Shown here: positions 1 to 9,112 of the stretch, one piece after another | Position numbering within the stretch: the first letter of the stretch is position 1 | How the letters are laid out: every line of letters begins with the position of its first letter | NCBI GenBank assembly: GCA_016718655.1 | Contig: JADKCV010000056.1 | Span: 1-55,653, forward strand | From: Flavobacteriales bacterium | Lineage (GTDB): Bacteria > Bacteroidota > Bacteroidia > Flavobacteriales_F > PHOS-HE28 | Length of the DNA: 55,653 bases | Direction of reading: 5' to 3' | Translations under genes and position numbers: made by a program | The notes under the pieces: generated by a model | What the model was told of the DNA's origin: nothing | The model's input: the letters and a program-made list of their open reading frames with translations, nothing else | The model's database searches: none

Positions 1-585
1 CACGGAGCGGTGCAGGAAAGCACGCACGTGTATATCCGGACCGGACTGGAGCAAGTGCACAAGCCGGTCATCGATGTATTGGAGGTGGGTCTGGGCACCG
101 GCTTGAACCTGTTGCTGACCTGGATCCGTTGCCTGGAGGGGAAATGTACCGTGAACTACACGGCCTTGGAACCGTACCCCCTTACGCGAGAACAACTCGA
201 AGCCATGGCCCATTGTGAGGACCTTGCCTGGCCAGGACTTCATCAACCCTTTCTCGAACACATGACAGGCTCTGCCGGTACGTGGCACGCACCGGTCGGT
301 GGACTATCGTTACGGTTGCTCCATGCACCGGTTGGGGAATTCGCCGAGACGGGGTGTGTTGACGTGATCTATTTCGATGCCTTCAGTCCGGCAGTGCAAC
401 CTGAGATGTGGACACCGGATGTGTTCCGGCGGATGTTCGAGGCCTTGAGGCCGGGTGGGCTGCTCGTGACCTATTGCGCCAAGGGCGAGGTACGGCGGGC
501 CATGCGTTCCGCTGGATTTACGGTGAAGCGCCTCATCGGACCACCAGGCAAGCGACAGATGTTCCGCGCTGAACGCCCCCTATGA
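1..585 (+). CDS. mnmD: tRNA (mnm5s2U34) methyltransferase, MnmD-like, 5' truncated by the window edge
   Basis: Stand-alone version of the methyltransferase half of MnmC, which completes mnm5s2U at the wobble position of some tRNAs using SAM. The open frame enters from the left edge (HGAVQES...), so the N-terminus lies outside the window and the first GTG at 10 is not the start. Visible: the SAM-binding glycine motif EVGLGTGLN near window residues 27-35, then YFDAFSP (the acidic/aromatic catalytic-site motif of this family) and the C-terminal segment GPPGKRQM typical of MnmD. No oxidase domain follows, so it is the MnmD rather than the full MnmC architecture. Its TGA overlaps the ATG of the NUDIX gene (ATGA), so the two are probably co-translated. 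Known: fold and role of the family. Inferred: substrate. Confidence 0.85.
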   Translation, partial: HGAVQESTHVYIRTGLEQVHKPVIDVLEVGLGTGLNLLLTWIRCLEGKCTVNYTALEPYPLTREQLEAMAHCEDLAWPGLHQPFLEHMTGSAGTWHAPVGGLSLRLLHAPVGEFAETGCVDVIYFDAFSPAVQPEMWTPDVFRRMFEALRPGGLLVTYCAKGEVRRAMRSAGFTVKRLIGPPGKRQMFRAERPL

Positions 586-1033
586 ACGCTCCGACCTTCA
601 CCATCCGCGTTTATGGCCTGCTCCTTCATGCGGGACACGTGCTCGTGTCGGATGAGCTCATCAAAGGGCGACGGATCACCAAGTTCCCGGGTGGTGGCTT
701 GGAGTATGGTGAGGGACTGAAGGATTGCCTGATCCGGGAGATCCGGGAGGAGATCGGCATCGAGGCCTTGGATCGCAACACTTCTACACCACCGACTTCT
801 TCCAGCAAAGCACCTTCCACACCGGCCCCATGCAGGTGATCAGTGTCTACTATTCCTGCCAGGTCACCGATCCGCTCGCGATCCCCGTGGTGCAAGAACC
901 TTTTGCGGGTATCAACGGCACCTGTGATCAGGAACGTTTTCGCTGGCTCGATCTGGAGCGTTCGGGCGAGGAGGATCTGAGCCTGCCCATCGATCGGGTG
1001 GTGTGGCGCTTGCTGCGTGCAGCAATGAGGTAG
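582..1033 (+). CDS. NUDIX hydrolase (one frameshift)
   Basis: NUDIX-superfamily pyrophosphohydrolase of about 150 residues; the substrate cannot be deduced. The Nudix box is complete in the first segment: GGGLEYGEGLKDCLIREIRE continues into EIGI, matching Gx5Ex7REUxEExGU. The reading frame starting at 582 loses family resemblance after about 770 and the sequence resumes one frame over (HFYTTDFFQQS... to LLRAAMR, stop 1031-1033), so one base is missing or extra near 770-780. The start ATG overlaps the stop of the upstream mnmD-like gene. I regard the frameshift as a consensus error because both halves are intact NUDIX sequence. A true pseudogene remains possible. Confidence 0.8.
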
Positions 1034-1123
1034 TTCGACCGGGCTGCGGGCAGACGCTCGTCGGTACACTCACCAGAACACAGTTGTCCGACCAAAGCTC
1101 CTCGTTCGCTGATGCGCCTAAGG

Positions 1124-1699
1124 TCAGGCACCCAGCCGTCGCATCACCATTCCCTCCACCAGTTCGAACACGGTCTCGGGCTCCTGTGTGCGCCAGCGCA
1201 AGGCGTTCAGCTTGCCGCCCAAAAGGAAGTATTGGTCGATGTTGGCGCTCTGCAGATCCTCCAGCACATGAGGCCTGAAATTGAGGAGAGCGATCCAGCC
1301 ATCGTCGTCGCTCACCTCCTCGAACCATTCGGCGTAGTATTCCTCATCACTCGTATGGAAGTTCAGCACGTTCTCTCCGATGAGGATGAACTTGCTGATC
1401 CCCTGTGCCAGCAGCTGTTCCACGATGTTCCGCTTGAACAGCATGATGTCGTTGTGCAGCAGGTCGTTCCACTCGCCGATCAACTCGATGATGACATAGC
1501 CATCGTCGTAGTCGGCGTAGAGTTGTTTCATGTAGAGCGTGGAACTGCCGAGGTTGTCCCATTGTGGATGGATCACATGGTCGTACACCGCGTTGGTGAA
1601 CTCGAACTCACTGTGGTCCTCTCCGAAGAAAGGGGAACGGTCGTCCTCCTCGGCCGTGTATTTGTGGCGCCAGTTCCAGAAGGGTTCGATGTCGTGCAT
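1124..1699 (-). CDS. Conserved protein of unknown function, about 191 aa, downstream of murQ
   Basis: Begins MHDIEPFWNWRHKY and is soluble, acidic and rich in aromatic residues (HPQWDNLGSSTLYMKQLY, GEWNDLLHNDIM, FILIGENVLNFH), with no signal peptide or membrane segment. I recognise the type as a protein conserved in Bacteroidota but know no function. The open frame runs on upstream without a stop into a fragment of murQ, so a naive call would fuse the two. The ATG at 1699 is preferred because everything after it is coherent and everything before it is MurQ sequence in a shifting frame. A GATCTTTG box (1724-1731, minus) lies 24 bases before the ATG and could be a promoter of its own. It sits directly behind murQ on the same strand, which hints at co-expression but not at a role. 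Confidence 0.75.
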   Translation of the reverse strand: MHDIEPFWNWRHKYTAEEDDRSPFFGEDHSEFEFTNAVYDHVIHPQWDNLGSSTLYMKQLYADYDDGYVIIELIGEWNDLLHNDIMLFKRNIVEQLLAQGISKFILIGENVLNFHTSDEEYYAEWFEEVSDDDGWIALLNFRPHVLEDLQSANIDQYFLLGGKLNALRWRTQEPETVFELVEGMVMRRLGA

Positions 1700-1751
1700 G
1701 GGCCGGAACGTACAGAAGCGGTACAAAGATCGCGCCTGACGCCTGCGTTCG

Positions 1752-2564
1752 CTACTGCCCTGGAGGTATGGCCCGCTTCGATCGCCCTTCGAACGCTGCC
1801 GTAATGGCGCAGCATGGTTGGCCTGGGCGTAGTCCACCTTCAGGCTCTCCATCACCATGCGCGTGCCCCGGTCGATGAGCTTGTTGTTGCTCAACTGCAT
1901 GTCCACCATACGATTGCCCTTCACACGCCCCAGCTTGATCATCACGCTGGTGCTGATCATGTTCAGCACCAGTTTCTGGGCCGTACCGCTTTTCATCCGG
2001 GTACTTCCAGTGACGAATTCCGGTCCCACCGCCGCCACGATCGGATGTTTCGCGATGGTGGCGACCGGGCTGCCGGGATTGCAGGAGATGCTACCCGTGA
2101 GGATGCCCTTTACATTGCAGATCTCCAATGCCCCGATGACGTAAGGTGTGGTGCCGCTGGCCGCGATGCCGATCACGTATCGTCTGCGCCTGCGTGGTGT
2201 TCCTGAAGGTCCTTCCAACCCTGTTCGGTATCGTCCTCGGCGAATTCCACCGCTTTTCGGATGGCAGCATCACCTCCGGCGATGAGGCCGATCACCAGTC
2301 CATGCGCCACGCCGAAGGTGGGAGGGCACTCACTGGCATCCACCACACCGAGCCGCCCGCTGGTGCCTGCGCCCAGGTAGAACAAGCGGCCGCCCAGGAC
2401 ATGCGTTCGGCGATGGCATCCACCAAACGCTCAATGGCCGGTATGGCCAGTTCCACCGCTACAGGCACGGTGCGGTCCTCCTCGTTGATGGCCCGCAAAA
2501 GTTCGGCGGTGCTCATGTGTTCGAGGTCGTTGTGGCGCGACGGCTGTTCGGTAAGGCGGTCCAT
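1752..2564 (-). CDS. murQ: N-acetylmuramic acid 6-phosphate etherase (frameshifted)
   Basis: MurQ cleaves the D-lactyl ether of MurNAc-6-phosphate, giving GlcNAc-6-phosphate in peptidoglycan recycling; cytoplasmic, SIS fold. Segments in order: MDRLTEQPSRHNDLEHMSTA (N-terminus, frame from 2564); FYLGAGTSGRLGVVDASECP (SIS sugar-phosphate site) one frame over to about 2175; YVIGIAASGTTPYVIGAL and GPEFVTGSTRMKSGTAQKLV in a third stretch; and the C-terminal LRHYGSVRRAIEAG after one more shift near 1810. At least three single-base shifts are needed. A stop fitting the expected C-terminus lies at 1752-1754. All conserved MurQ blocks are present in order, so I treat it as functional with base-call errors. 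ATG at 2564 is preferred to 2585. A terminator separates it from the upstream hydrolase. Confidence 0.85.
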
Positions 2565-2587
2565 GATGGTCGGTTCAGGGTACAAAG

Positions 2588-2615
2588 AAAAGGGCTGCCG
2601 GTCGGCAGCCCTCTT
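2588..2615 (-). terminator. Intrinsic terminator of the esterase-like gene
   Basis: AGGGCTGCC (2591-2599) pairs perfectly with GGCAGCCCT (2604-2612) across a 4-base loop. On the minus strand the stem is followed by TTTTCTTTG. It lies 20 bases past the stop at 2636 and before murQ, so it ends the upstream transcript. Confidence 0.8.
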
Positions 2616-2635
2616 TCCAATGAAGCTTTTCGAAC

Positions 2636-4159
2636 TTAATCGAGAATGACCTTGCGGGTAAGCGATCCCTCATCGAAGAACAGCTCCACATAATAGTTGC
2701 CCGCCTTCATGCTTTCGCGCTCGAGGACCACGCGATCCATGTTCACATTGCCATTGCGCACCATGCGGCCCTGGCCATCATAGATCACGTAGTTGCGGAT
2801 CACGGCAGCCGAGCTGGTGATGGTCACGCGCTCGCTGGCAGGAATGGGGAACACCTCCACACCGGCGGCGATGGCGGAGTTCTCATCGATGGCCGCAGCG
2901 AACCCGAGCACGCGGAACATGCGGGGGTGATGAAGTTCTGCAGCGTATCGATGTAGGCAGGGCACGGGCACGACCCGCCACCGGACCGAGGGCCTGGTAG
3001 ACGGGGTTTGAAGCATAGCCGTTGGCGAGGACGGTGGCAGGGTTGGCACCTACTGCGGTGTCACCAGCGGTCACCACAGCCTCATCCCACCACTCCCATG
3101 CACCGGAGGAATTGGCCAGTGCGGTGATGGGGAACAGGCCTTCGTTGCCTTCGTTGGGCGTACCGGTCAGCGCGTTCTGTTCTTAGTTGGTCACTGGGTC
3201 GGAGAATGGTGGCGTGAACCAGATGTCGTTGTTGCCATATTCGTTGGCCAACTCGGTCACCCGGCCGCTGCCGTCCACGTTCACCACGGCGAAGCTGGTG
3301 CCGGGTACGAACACGGTACCGTTCGCATACGGAGCGAAGGGGTCCTGCGTAGCATGCACGCAGCAGATGGGGACTTCGCCCTGCTCAAGCCAGCTGCTGT
3401 CGCCCAGTGCACCGCCGATGTTGAACACCATCGAGATGTCCGTGGGGTAGCCGGGGTGGTTGTCCTGGTTCAGTGCGGGGTTGCCGCCCAGACCTTCGAA
3501 ATCACCAAGGATCGCGGGGTCCACCATGAAGGCGTTGGTCTCCGTGTTGAAGAACTTCAGCAACTGGATCTCGGAGGTCTCCTGCAGCGTGGCATAGGCC
3601 AGCACCGAGTAACCACCGGAACCCTGGCCACCGAGGATGATCCTGGATCCATCGATACCATAAGGGTTGCTCTCCTCGGCGATCGACTTGCGGAAGAAGC
3701 GCACGGCGGTCTTCGCATCCTGCATGGAGCGGTACACGGCCTGGATGATGGTCTGCTTGCGGGTGTTCTCCGAAGGTGAAGCGGGGTTCCATCCGGCGCG
3801 GTAACCGATGGCGGCCACCACATAGCCCTTCTTGGCGAACCGGCGGCACATCTCCACCGTGGCGCTATCGCTCTTGGAGCCGGTGGGCAGTTGGTTGATG
3901 TAACGGGGGAGGAAGGACCCGGTGTGGAGGTACACGATCAACGGACGTTCGGTCTCCGTATCACCCGATGGGGTGTAGACGTCCATAACCAGCGGCTGAA
4001 GAACGGGAGCGCCCGTCAGCACGGAGAAGTTCGATCCGTATTGGATGTTCTGCGTCACGTCCACCGAAGGAAGACCTCGGTGAGGTAGCGCTGGGCCGAT
4101 GCACCGATACCGGATGCCATCAGACCCAAAATGGCCATACTGCGTAGAGTGTGTTTCAT
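2636..4159 (-). CDS. Secreted carboxylesterase-like alpha/beta hydrolase with T9SS sorting domain (frameshifted)
   Basis: ATG at 4159 gives a signal peptide, MKHTLRSMAILGLMASGIGA-SAQ, followed after a shift near 4075 by VDVTQNIQYGSNFS. The catalytic region has DVYTP, the oxyanion-type LIVYLHTGSF, and LGGQGSGGYS, the nucleophile elbow GxGxGG with Gln where Ser-flanking residues usually stand and Ser in GSGGYS as the likely nucleophile. A late CVHATQDPFAPY probably carries the acid residue. After a shift at about 3180 the frame continues as ALTGTPNEGNEG..., shifts again near 2960, and ends with VFPIPASERVTITS...GRMVRN...GNYYVELFF...KVILD, a type A T9SS C-terminal sorting domain. Hence probably exported to the cell surface or medium. 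Substrate unknown. The in-frame TAA at 3183 would otherwise split it in two; the sorting domain behind it argues for an error. Confidence 0.75.
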
Positions 4160-4225
4160 GTGTTCAAAGGGTTAGTTGTGCCAAGGTACGTCGGTTGGTC
4201 GTTCGGTCCGTGACGGTTGTCAGCA

Positions 4226-7033
4226 TCATTTTTCGGCCCACTTCGGTTCGAAGTTGATCGAGAAGTAGGCCAGGCGCCCCACCAACGGCCCGCCATAGAC
4301 CATGTACACCTTGTTGTTCAGGAGGTTGGAGGCCCCGGCCTTGAAGGTGCAGGAGATGGAAGGCACCCGTTTGCTGATCTGCAGATCCACCAGGCCGTAG
4401 GACGGGATGGTGCCGGTGAACTGGGGGGAGCCCTCGAACAGGAAGCTCTCCACCCACCGGTAGTTCACGTTGAAGCTCCAGTGCTGGATGGGGATGCCCA
4501 ATACCACCTTGGTGATATCGCGTGCCGACACACCCACATTGAACTTGTGCTCCGGCGTGTTGAAGGCCGGGATGATCGGGTCGTCCTCCTGGGTGTTCAG
4601 GCGGTTCCAGGAATAATTGGTGGTGATGGCGAAGAACTTCTTGAAGTAGTAGTTCATGCCCAGTGAGAAACCCTGCGTGGTGACCTCGCGCGTGGAGTTC
4701 GCCGCCACCCGGTACACCTGCACCGTGCCGAGGTCCACCTGATTGGTGCTCTCCAGAACGTTCACGTCCGCACCGATCTGGAAGCCCAGGAAATCACGGT
4801 AGAAGCTGTAGTAGTAGGAACCATCCACGAAGAAGTTCTTCCAGAGCGTATGCCGGAAACCGAACTCGATGGTCTTCACCTTTTCGGGCACCACCGGGGC
4901 CACATCGAAGTACTCCAAGGTATCGGCACTGCTGCTCAATGAGTTCAGCAGCGATTCCGTGGTCACCAGATCGGTGAAGCCGTTCAGGTTACCCAGCAGG
5001 ATGGCGCGGCCCACGTTGTAGTAGAGGTACTGGTCCTGCAGGGTGGGGTTGCGCACAGCGGAGGAGAAGGAAACACGGAGGATGTTCTGCTGGTCGAAGG
5101 AATAGACCAGCGAGCCGGCGGGGGAGAATACATAAGGGAAGTTGACGTTCTTGTCCATCCGCAAGGTGGCGGTGGCCTTCAACTTCTCACTCGCCAGCAG
5201 CTTGCGTTCGGCGCCCGCGTAGATCCCGAACTCTTCGTTGGTGATGCGCGTGCCGGAGGTATCGGAGAAGATGTTGCCGCGCGATTGGGCATGTACCGGC
5301 GGAAGTTGCCGCCCGTGGTCAGGTGTATCTCTGGACCTTGAACTTCCGCTCGCCCTGGATGTGGAACAGCGCCGATCGATCGTGAAGCGTGTACCTCCAT
5401 CACTGAAGTAGGTGGAGGTGATGCTTGTCGAACTGCTCCTGGTAGGCTGCTGTTCCAGGGATCAGGCGGTTGTTGAAGTCCACGTCCTGGGCACTGGTTG
5501 TGGCGTCGGAATTGGCGAAGGCACGAACATCGGCATGCAACTCGGTCAGAAGTGCGTTGTTGTCCAAGTACCAGTTCTCTATCGCATCGTAGTCGATGAT
5601 GAACGTGGGGGGGGGACCCGGACTGAACACCGGCTGGGGAAAACCCGGTGAGTTGAACACGGTGGAGCTGTTGCCTGATGAGATCCAGCGGTTGGTGTAG
5701 TCACGGAACCAGTTGTTATCATCCTTTGCGTATTCCTGCATGCGGAAGGCGGTGAACACCGCGTCGTAGGAATCCCCGGCGTCCTCATTGGTGTAGTACG
5801 CGCGCAGGAAGCCACGTTCGCCGGCGTTCAGTTCAAGGCGGTTCTGGAAGAACAGGATGTTCTGTAGCCGATACCGGTTGTCGCCCTGGTACACTGTGGT
5901 GCCCGTGCCGAAGCTCGATGCGGCGATGAGCTGCAGGCTGTCGTTCAGCTTGTAGTGGAAGGCGAGGCTGGCCTTGAGGTTCTGCGTATTGTAGTCCACA
6001 AGGTCCTTTTCCTCGTACCCGTCCCGGTAGAAGGACCCCAGCCCCCACGTTGTGGTACCACCCTGGAACTCGGATTCATCCCCGTAGCGGTTCACAGCAT
6101 CATAGCCCCCCGGGTTGTTCACGCCCATGGCAGACTGTTCGGTGGGGTCCAGGTTGGTGGCCTCCCAGTCCTGGGCCTGGAAGTAGTAGAGGTTCAGCTT
6201 ATAGGCGAATTTCTCCACGCCCTCCTTGTTCTTGAACTTCTCGGCGTAGCGGATGGCACCCTCCACCAGGTTGCGCTCACCCACCTTGGCCGTCGCTGAA
6301 AATCCGGGGTAGGAAGGGTCCTTGGTGGTCTTGCTGGTCGCCCCATTGAAGGCGTTCGGTCCATAGTAGGCGGGCGGCGCCCACGATCGTGTCCACCTTC
6401 AGCATCCAGTTCACTTGCTCCGAGGAAGTTGCCCAAGGAGAAGTTCAAGCCCAGGCTCTGGTTGTCCACTCCATCGATGAGCTGCAGGCTGCGCACCGGG
6501 CTGGTGCTGTTGAACCCGCGTGTGTTGATGATCTTGAAGCCCAAGCTGGCGGCCGTCATGTCCACACCTTTCAACGATCCGAGGCTTTCGTAGAAGTCGC
6601 CGCTGGCCGCCTCCTTGATGGCCAGCAGGTCCATGCTCTCCACGTAAGTGGCGCCTGTTTCTGTTTTCACTGATGCGGCTTCCACCACTTCGGCCTCCTT
6701 CAGCAATACCTCGTTCGTGCTGAGCTTGAATTTCAGGGGCTGGTCGAGGCTCTTCACTTCCACCTCCTGTGGCGTGTAGCCAATGAAGCTGATCACCAGC
6801 GTGTAGGGTGGCAGCTCGTTCACACTGAGCTCGAAGCGCCCATCGATATCCGTCACCGCCCCGATGGTGGTCCCCTTCAGCACCACGTTCGCACCGATCA
6901 CGGTCTCCCCGGTGTTGCCATCGGTGACCGTACCCCGCAGTTTGTAGGGCTGGGCAAAGGCGAGGCTCACGGTCAGCCACAGCATAGCGAGCAGGGCCAC
7001 GGTGCGTGGTGCAAGGTTCAGGAGGGACATCAT
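4226..7033 (-). CDS. TonB-dependent outer-membrane receptor with carboxypeptidase-like N-domain (frameshifted)
   Basis: Signal peptide ending LAFAQ (residues 1-28 from ATG 7033), then a CarboxypepD regulatory-like domain (about 30-105: GTVTDGNTGETVIGANVVLK, TDIDGRFEL, VISFIGYTPQEV), then the plug (IINTRGFNSTSPVRSLQLID) and a beta-barrel ending LAYFSINFEPKWAEK, a typical aromatic outer-membrane C-terminus. Known role of the family: TonB-driven uptake of bulky ligands such as glycans, siderophores or peptides; the ligand cannot be read here and no SusD partner is adjacent. The frame changes near 6395, 6290, 5400, 5290 and 5182, but barrel sequence continues each time. A run of nine G (5607-5615) encodes part of a proline stretch. 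The neighbouring secreted esterase lies downstream on the same strand, so export and uptake may be linked, but that is inference. Confidence 0.85.
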
Positions 7034-7129
7034 GCCGGGTAAGTTCTGCTGGGAACGGCTCCCAATATAGGTGGAGGAATGACAGGCCCTGACGAGCATT
7101 TGTTCGTTCTTATCTGGTCGATGGATCCC

Positions 7130-7573
7130 TCACAGTCCACGGGCCATGGCGGTGGCCATCCCTACCATCAGCACCAACAGGGGGATCTGGGCCAGGGTAA
7201 GCCTGGCCAGGAGTGGAGCCCGGTTCAGTGCCAAGGGGCGTCCCTTGCGGCGATCGATCCGCCAACGGACCAACGTGATCATGGGCAGCAGTTCCAACAG
7301 GAACACCAGCGCGAACAAGCCCATTTTCCCGATGAACCAATGGCTCTCGAGGTAGAATTCGCTGCCCTTCTCCAGTCCGCCGAACGCCCGCCAAAGCCCG
7401 GTGATGACCCAGCCCATGGCCGCCACGCCGTACCAATTATCGGCGAGGAACACTGCGGGAAGGTGGGCCACGGTCCGGACGTCGCGCAAAGCACGCCAGC
7501 GCGCATACACAGCGGCGATGCCGATGGCCAGGATCAGCAGGTGGAGGGTGGCGAGGAGATAGCTCAACGACAT
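7130..7573 (-). CDS. DUF2214-type integral membrane protein
   Basis: About 148 residues with four likely membrane segments: SLSYLLATLHLLILAIGIAAVY, the stretch around NWYGVAAMGWVITGLW, KMGLFALVFLLELLPMITL and LAQIPLLVLMVGMATAMA. The motif LADNWYGVAAMGW followed by GLEKGSEFYLESHWF resembles the uncharacterised DUF2214 inner-membrane family. An upstream alternative start at 7606 adds 11 residues; I prefer MSLSYLL at 7573, which begins directly at the first hydrophobic segment. It lies 96 bases upstream of the TonB receptor on the same strand and is divergent from the beta-CASP gene. Function unknown. Confidence 0.65.
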   Translation of the reverse strand: MSLSYLLATLHLLILAIGIAAVYARWRALRDVRTVAHLPAVFLADNWYGVAAMGWVITGLWRAFGGLEKGSEFYLESHWFIGKMGLFALVFLLELLPMITLVRWRIDRRKGRPLALNRAPLLARLTLAQIPLLVLMVGMATAMARGL

Positions 7574-7646
7574 GAAAAGCGAAAGTAGGACCTGATCCCT
7601 GATCATCGATGGTCATTGCTCCGCCGATCCGATGCAACTTTGTCAC

Positions 7647-9076
7647 ATGCCCATCACCCTTACCAGCCATGGTGCCGCAGGAACGGTCACCGGTTCCAAA
7701 CACCTCCTTGAACTTACCCGTCGGGATGGCACATCCACCCGGATCCTACTGGACTGTGGCATGTTCCAGGGCGAGGCGGTGCGCGATTCAAAGAAGGACC
7801 CGAACCGTCAGTTCGGCTTCGAGCCCGCCTCGGTGGACATCGTGGTGCTGAGCCATGCCCACATCGACCATAGCGGACTGCTTCCCCGCCTGGTGGCCGA
7901 AGGCTTTTCGGGACCCATCTGGAGCACGCCGGCCACACGCGAGCTCTGCGCCATCATGCTCGCGGATAGCGCTCATATCCAGGAGTATGATCACGCCTAT
8001 GAGGTGCGCCGGGCCCGCAAACGTGGACGTGAGGTGGAGTTCGAAGAACCGTTGTACTCCAAGGATGATGTGCCGCCCACGCTTGATCTGTTCAGCGCCA
8101 TTGCTTACGCGGAGCCCACCGAGATCGCGCCCGGTGTTCAGCTCACGTTCACGGACACCGGCCACATCCTGGGCAGCGCGGCCGTGCACCTGCGCCTGGA
8201 TGACGGCGACCGCGTCCTCCGGTTGACCTTCACCGGTGATGTGGGACGTTACGTGGACCGCCTGCTGCCCGAGCCCGTACCCTTCGAGCAGGCCGACGTG
8301 ATCTGTGTGAAAGCACCTACGGCGATCGCGATCACCAGCCCATCCAGGAAGCGGAGGAGGAATTGCTCCGGCATGTCACAGAGGTCTGCGTCGAGCGGCG
8401 TGGCAAGCTCATCATCCCCGCCTTCAGCATCGGCAAGACGCAGGAGATCCTCTACACGCTCAACTCCCTGAGCAACGACGGTCGACTGCCCCGCATTCCG
8501 GTCTTCGTGGATAGTCCCCTGGCGATCAGTGCCACGGATATCGCGCGGCATTTCAGCACCCTGTTCCGCGAAGAAGTGAGGGCCGAGCTGGCTTTGGATC
8601 CTGACCTTTTTTCGTTCAAGGGTGTGGAGTTCGTGCGTTCGCCCGACCGCAGCAAGCAACTGAACGACCAGCATGGCCCCTGCATCATCATCGCGGCGAG
8701 CGGCATGATGGAGGCCGGTCGCGTACGCCACCATCTTCGCAACACCTTGTCCGATCCAGCGAACGCCGTGCTGGCCGTGGGTTTCTGTGCACCTGGAACG
8801 CTCGGTGCCGCGTTGCTGTCCGGAGACAAGGAGGTGCGGATCTTCGGAGATCCGGTGAAGGTGAACGCCGAGATCCTGCGTATGGAGTTCTACAGCGCCC
8901 ACGCCGATCGGAACGAATTGGTCCGCTACCTGAGCTGTCAGCAGCCTGAACAAGTGAAGAAGCTGTTCCTGGTCCATGGCGTGGAGCATTCCTTGCTGGC
9001 CCTGAAGGAACTGGTGACGGCACAGGGCTTCAATGACGTGCTGATCCCGCGGCGGGGGGAGGCCTTCAAGCTTTGA
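7647..9076 (+). CDS. Metallo-beta-lactamase/beta-CASP RNA-processing-type hydrolase (one frameshift)
   Basis: Cytoplasmic zinc-dependent hydrolase of the family related to CPSF73/RNase J, predicted to act on RNA. Motifs: GTVTGSKHLLE (N-terminal), SHAHIDHSG (HxHxDH zinc motif), TDTGHILGSAAVHL, FTGDVGR, then the beta-CASP blocks ESTYGDRDH, IIPAFSIGKTQEIL, IIAASGMMEAGRVRHHL and the C-terminal YSAHADRNEL and LVHGVEH. The frame breaks at about 8309, where one G is missing: restoring it turns VKAPTAIA into VESTYGDRDHQP, the expected family motif. Start chosen at 7647 (MPITLTSHG) because a CAACTTTG promoter-like box (7635-7642) lies only 4 bases before it; a start at 7632 would fall inside the box. 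Close homologues are usually annotated as RNA-specificity MBL hydrolases. The physiological target is not known. Confidence 0.88.
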
Positions 9077-9112
9077 AGCAACGGGTGTATCGACCAACGT
9101 TCGCCATTGATC

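Noticed and set aside
1124..2218. A single 364-residue protein on the minus strand
   Set aside because: The first part is MurQ sequence and the last 191 residues are an unrelated conserved protein; the apparent fusion results from frame errors in murQ.
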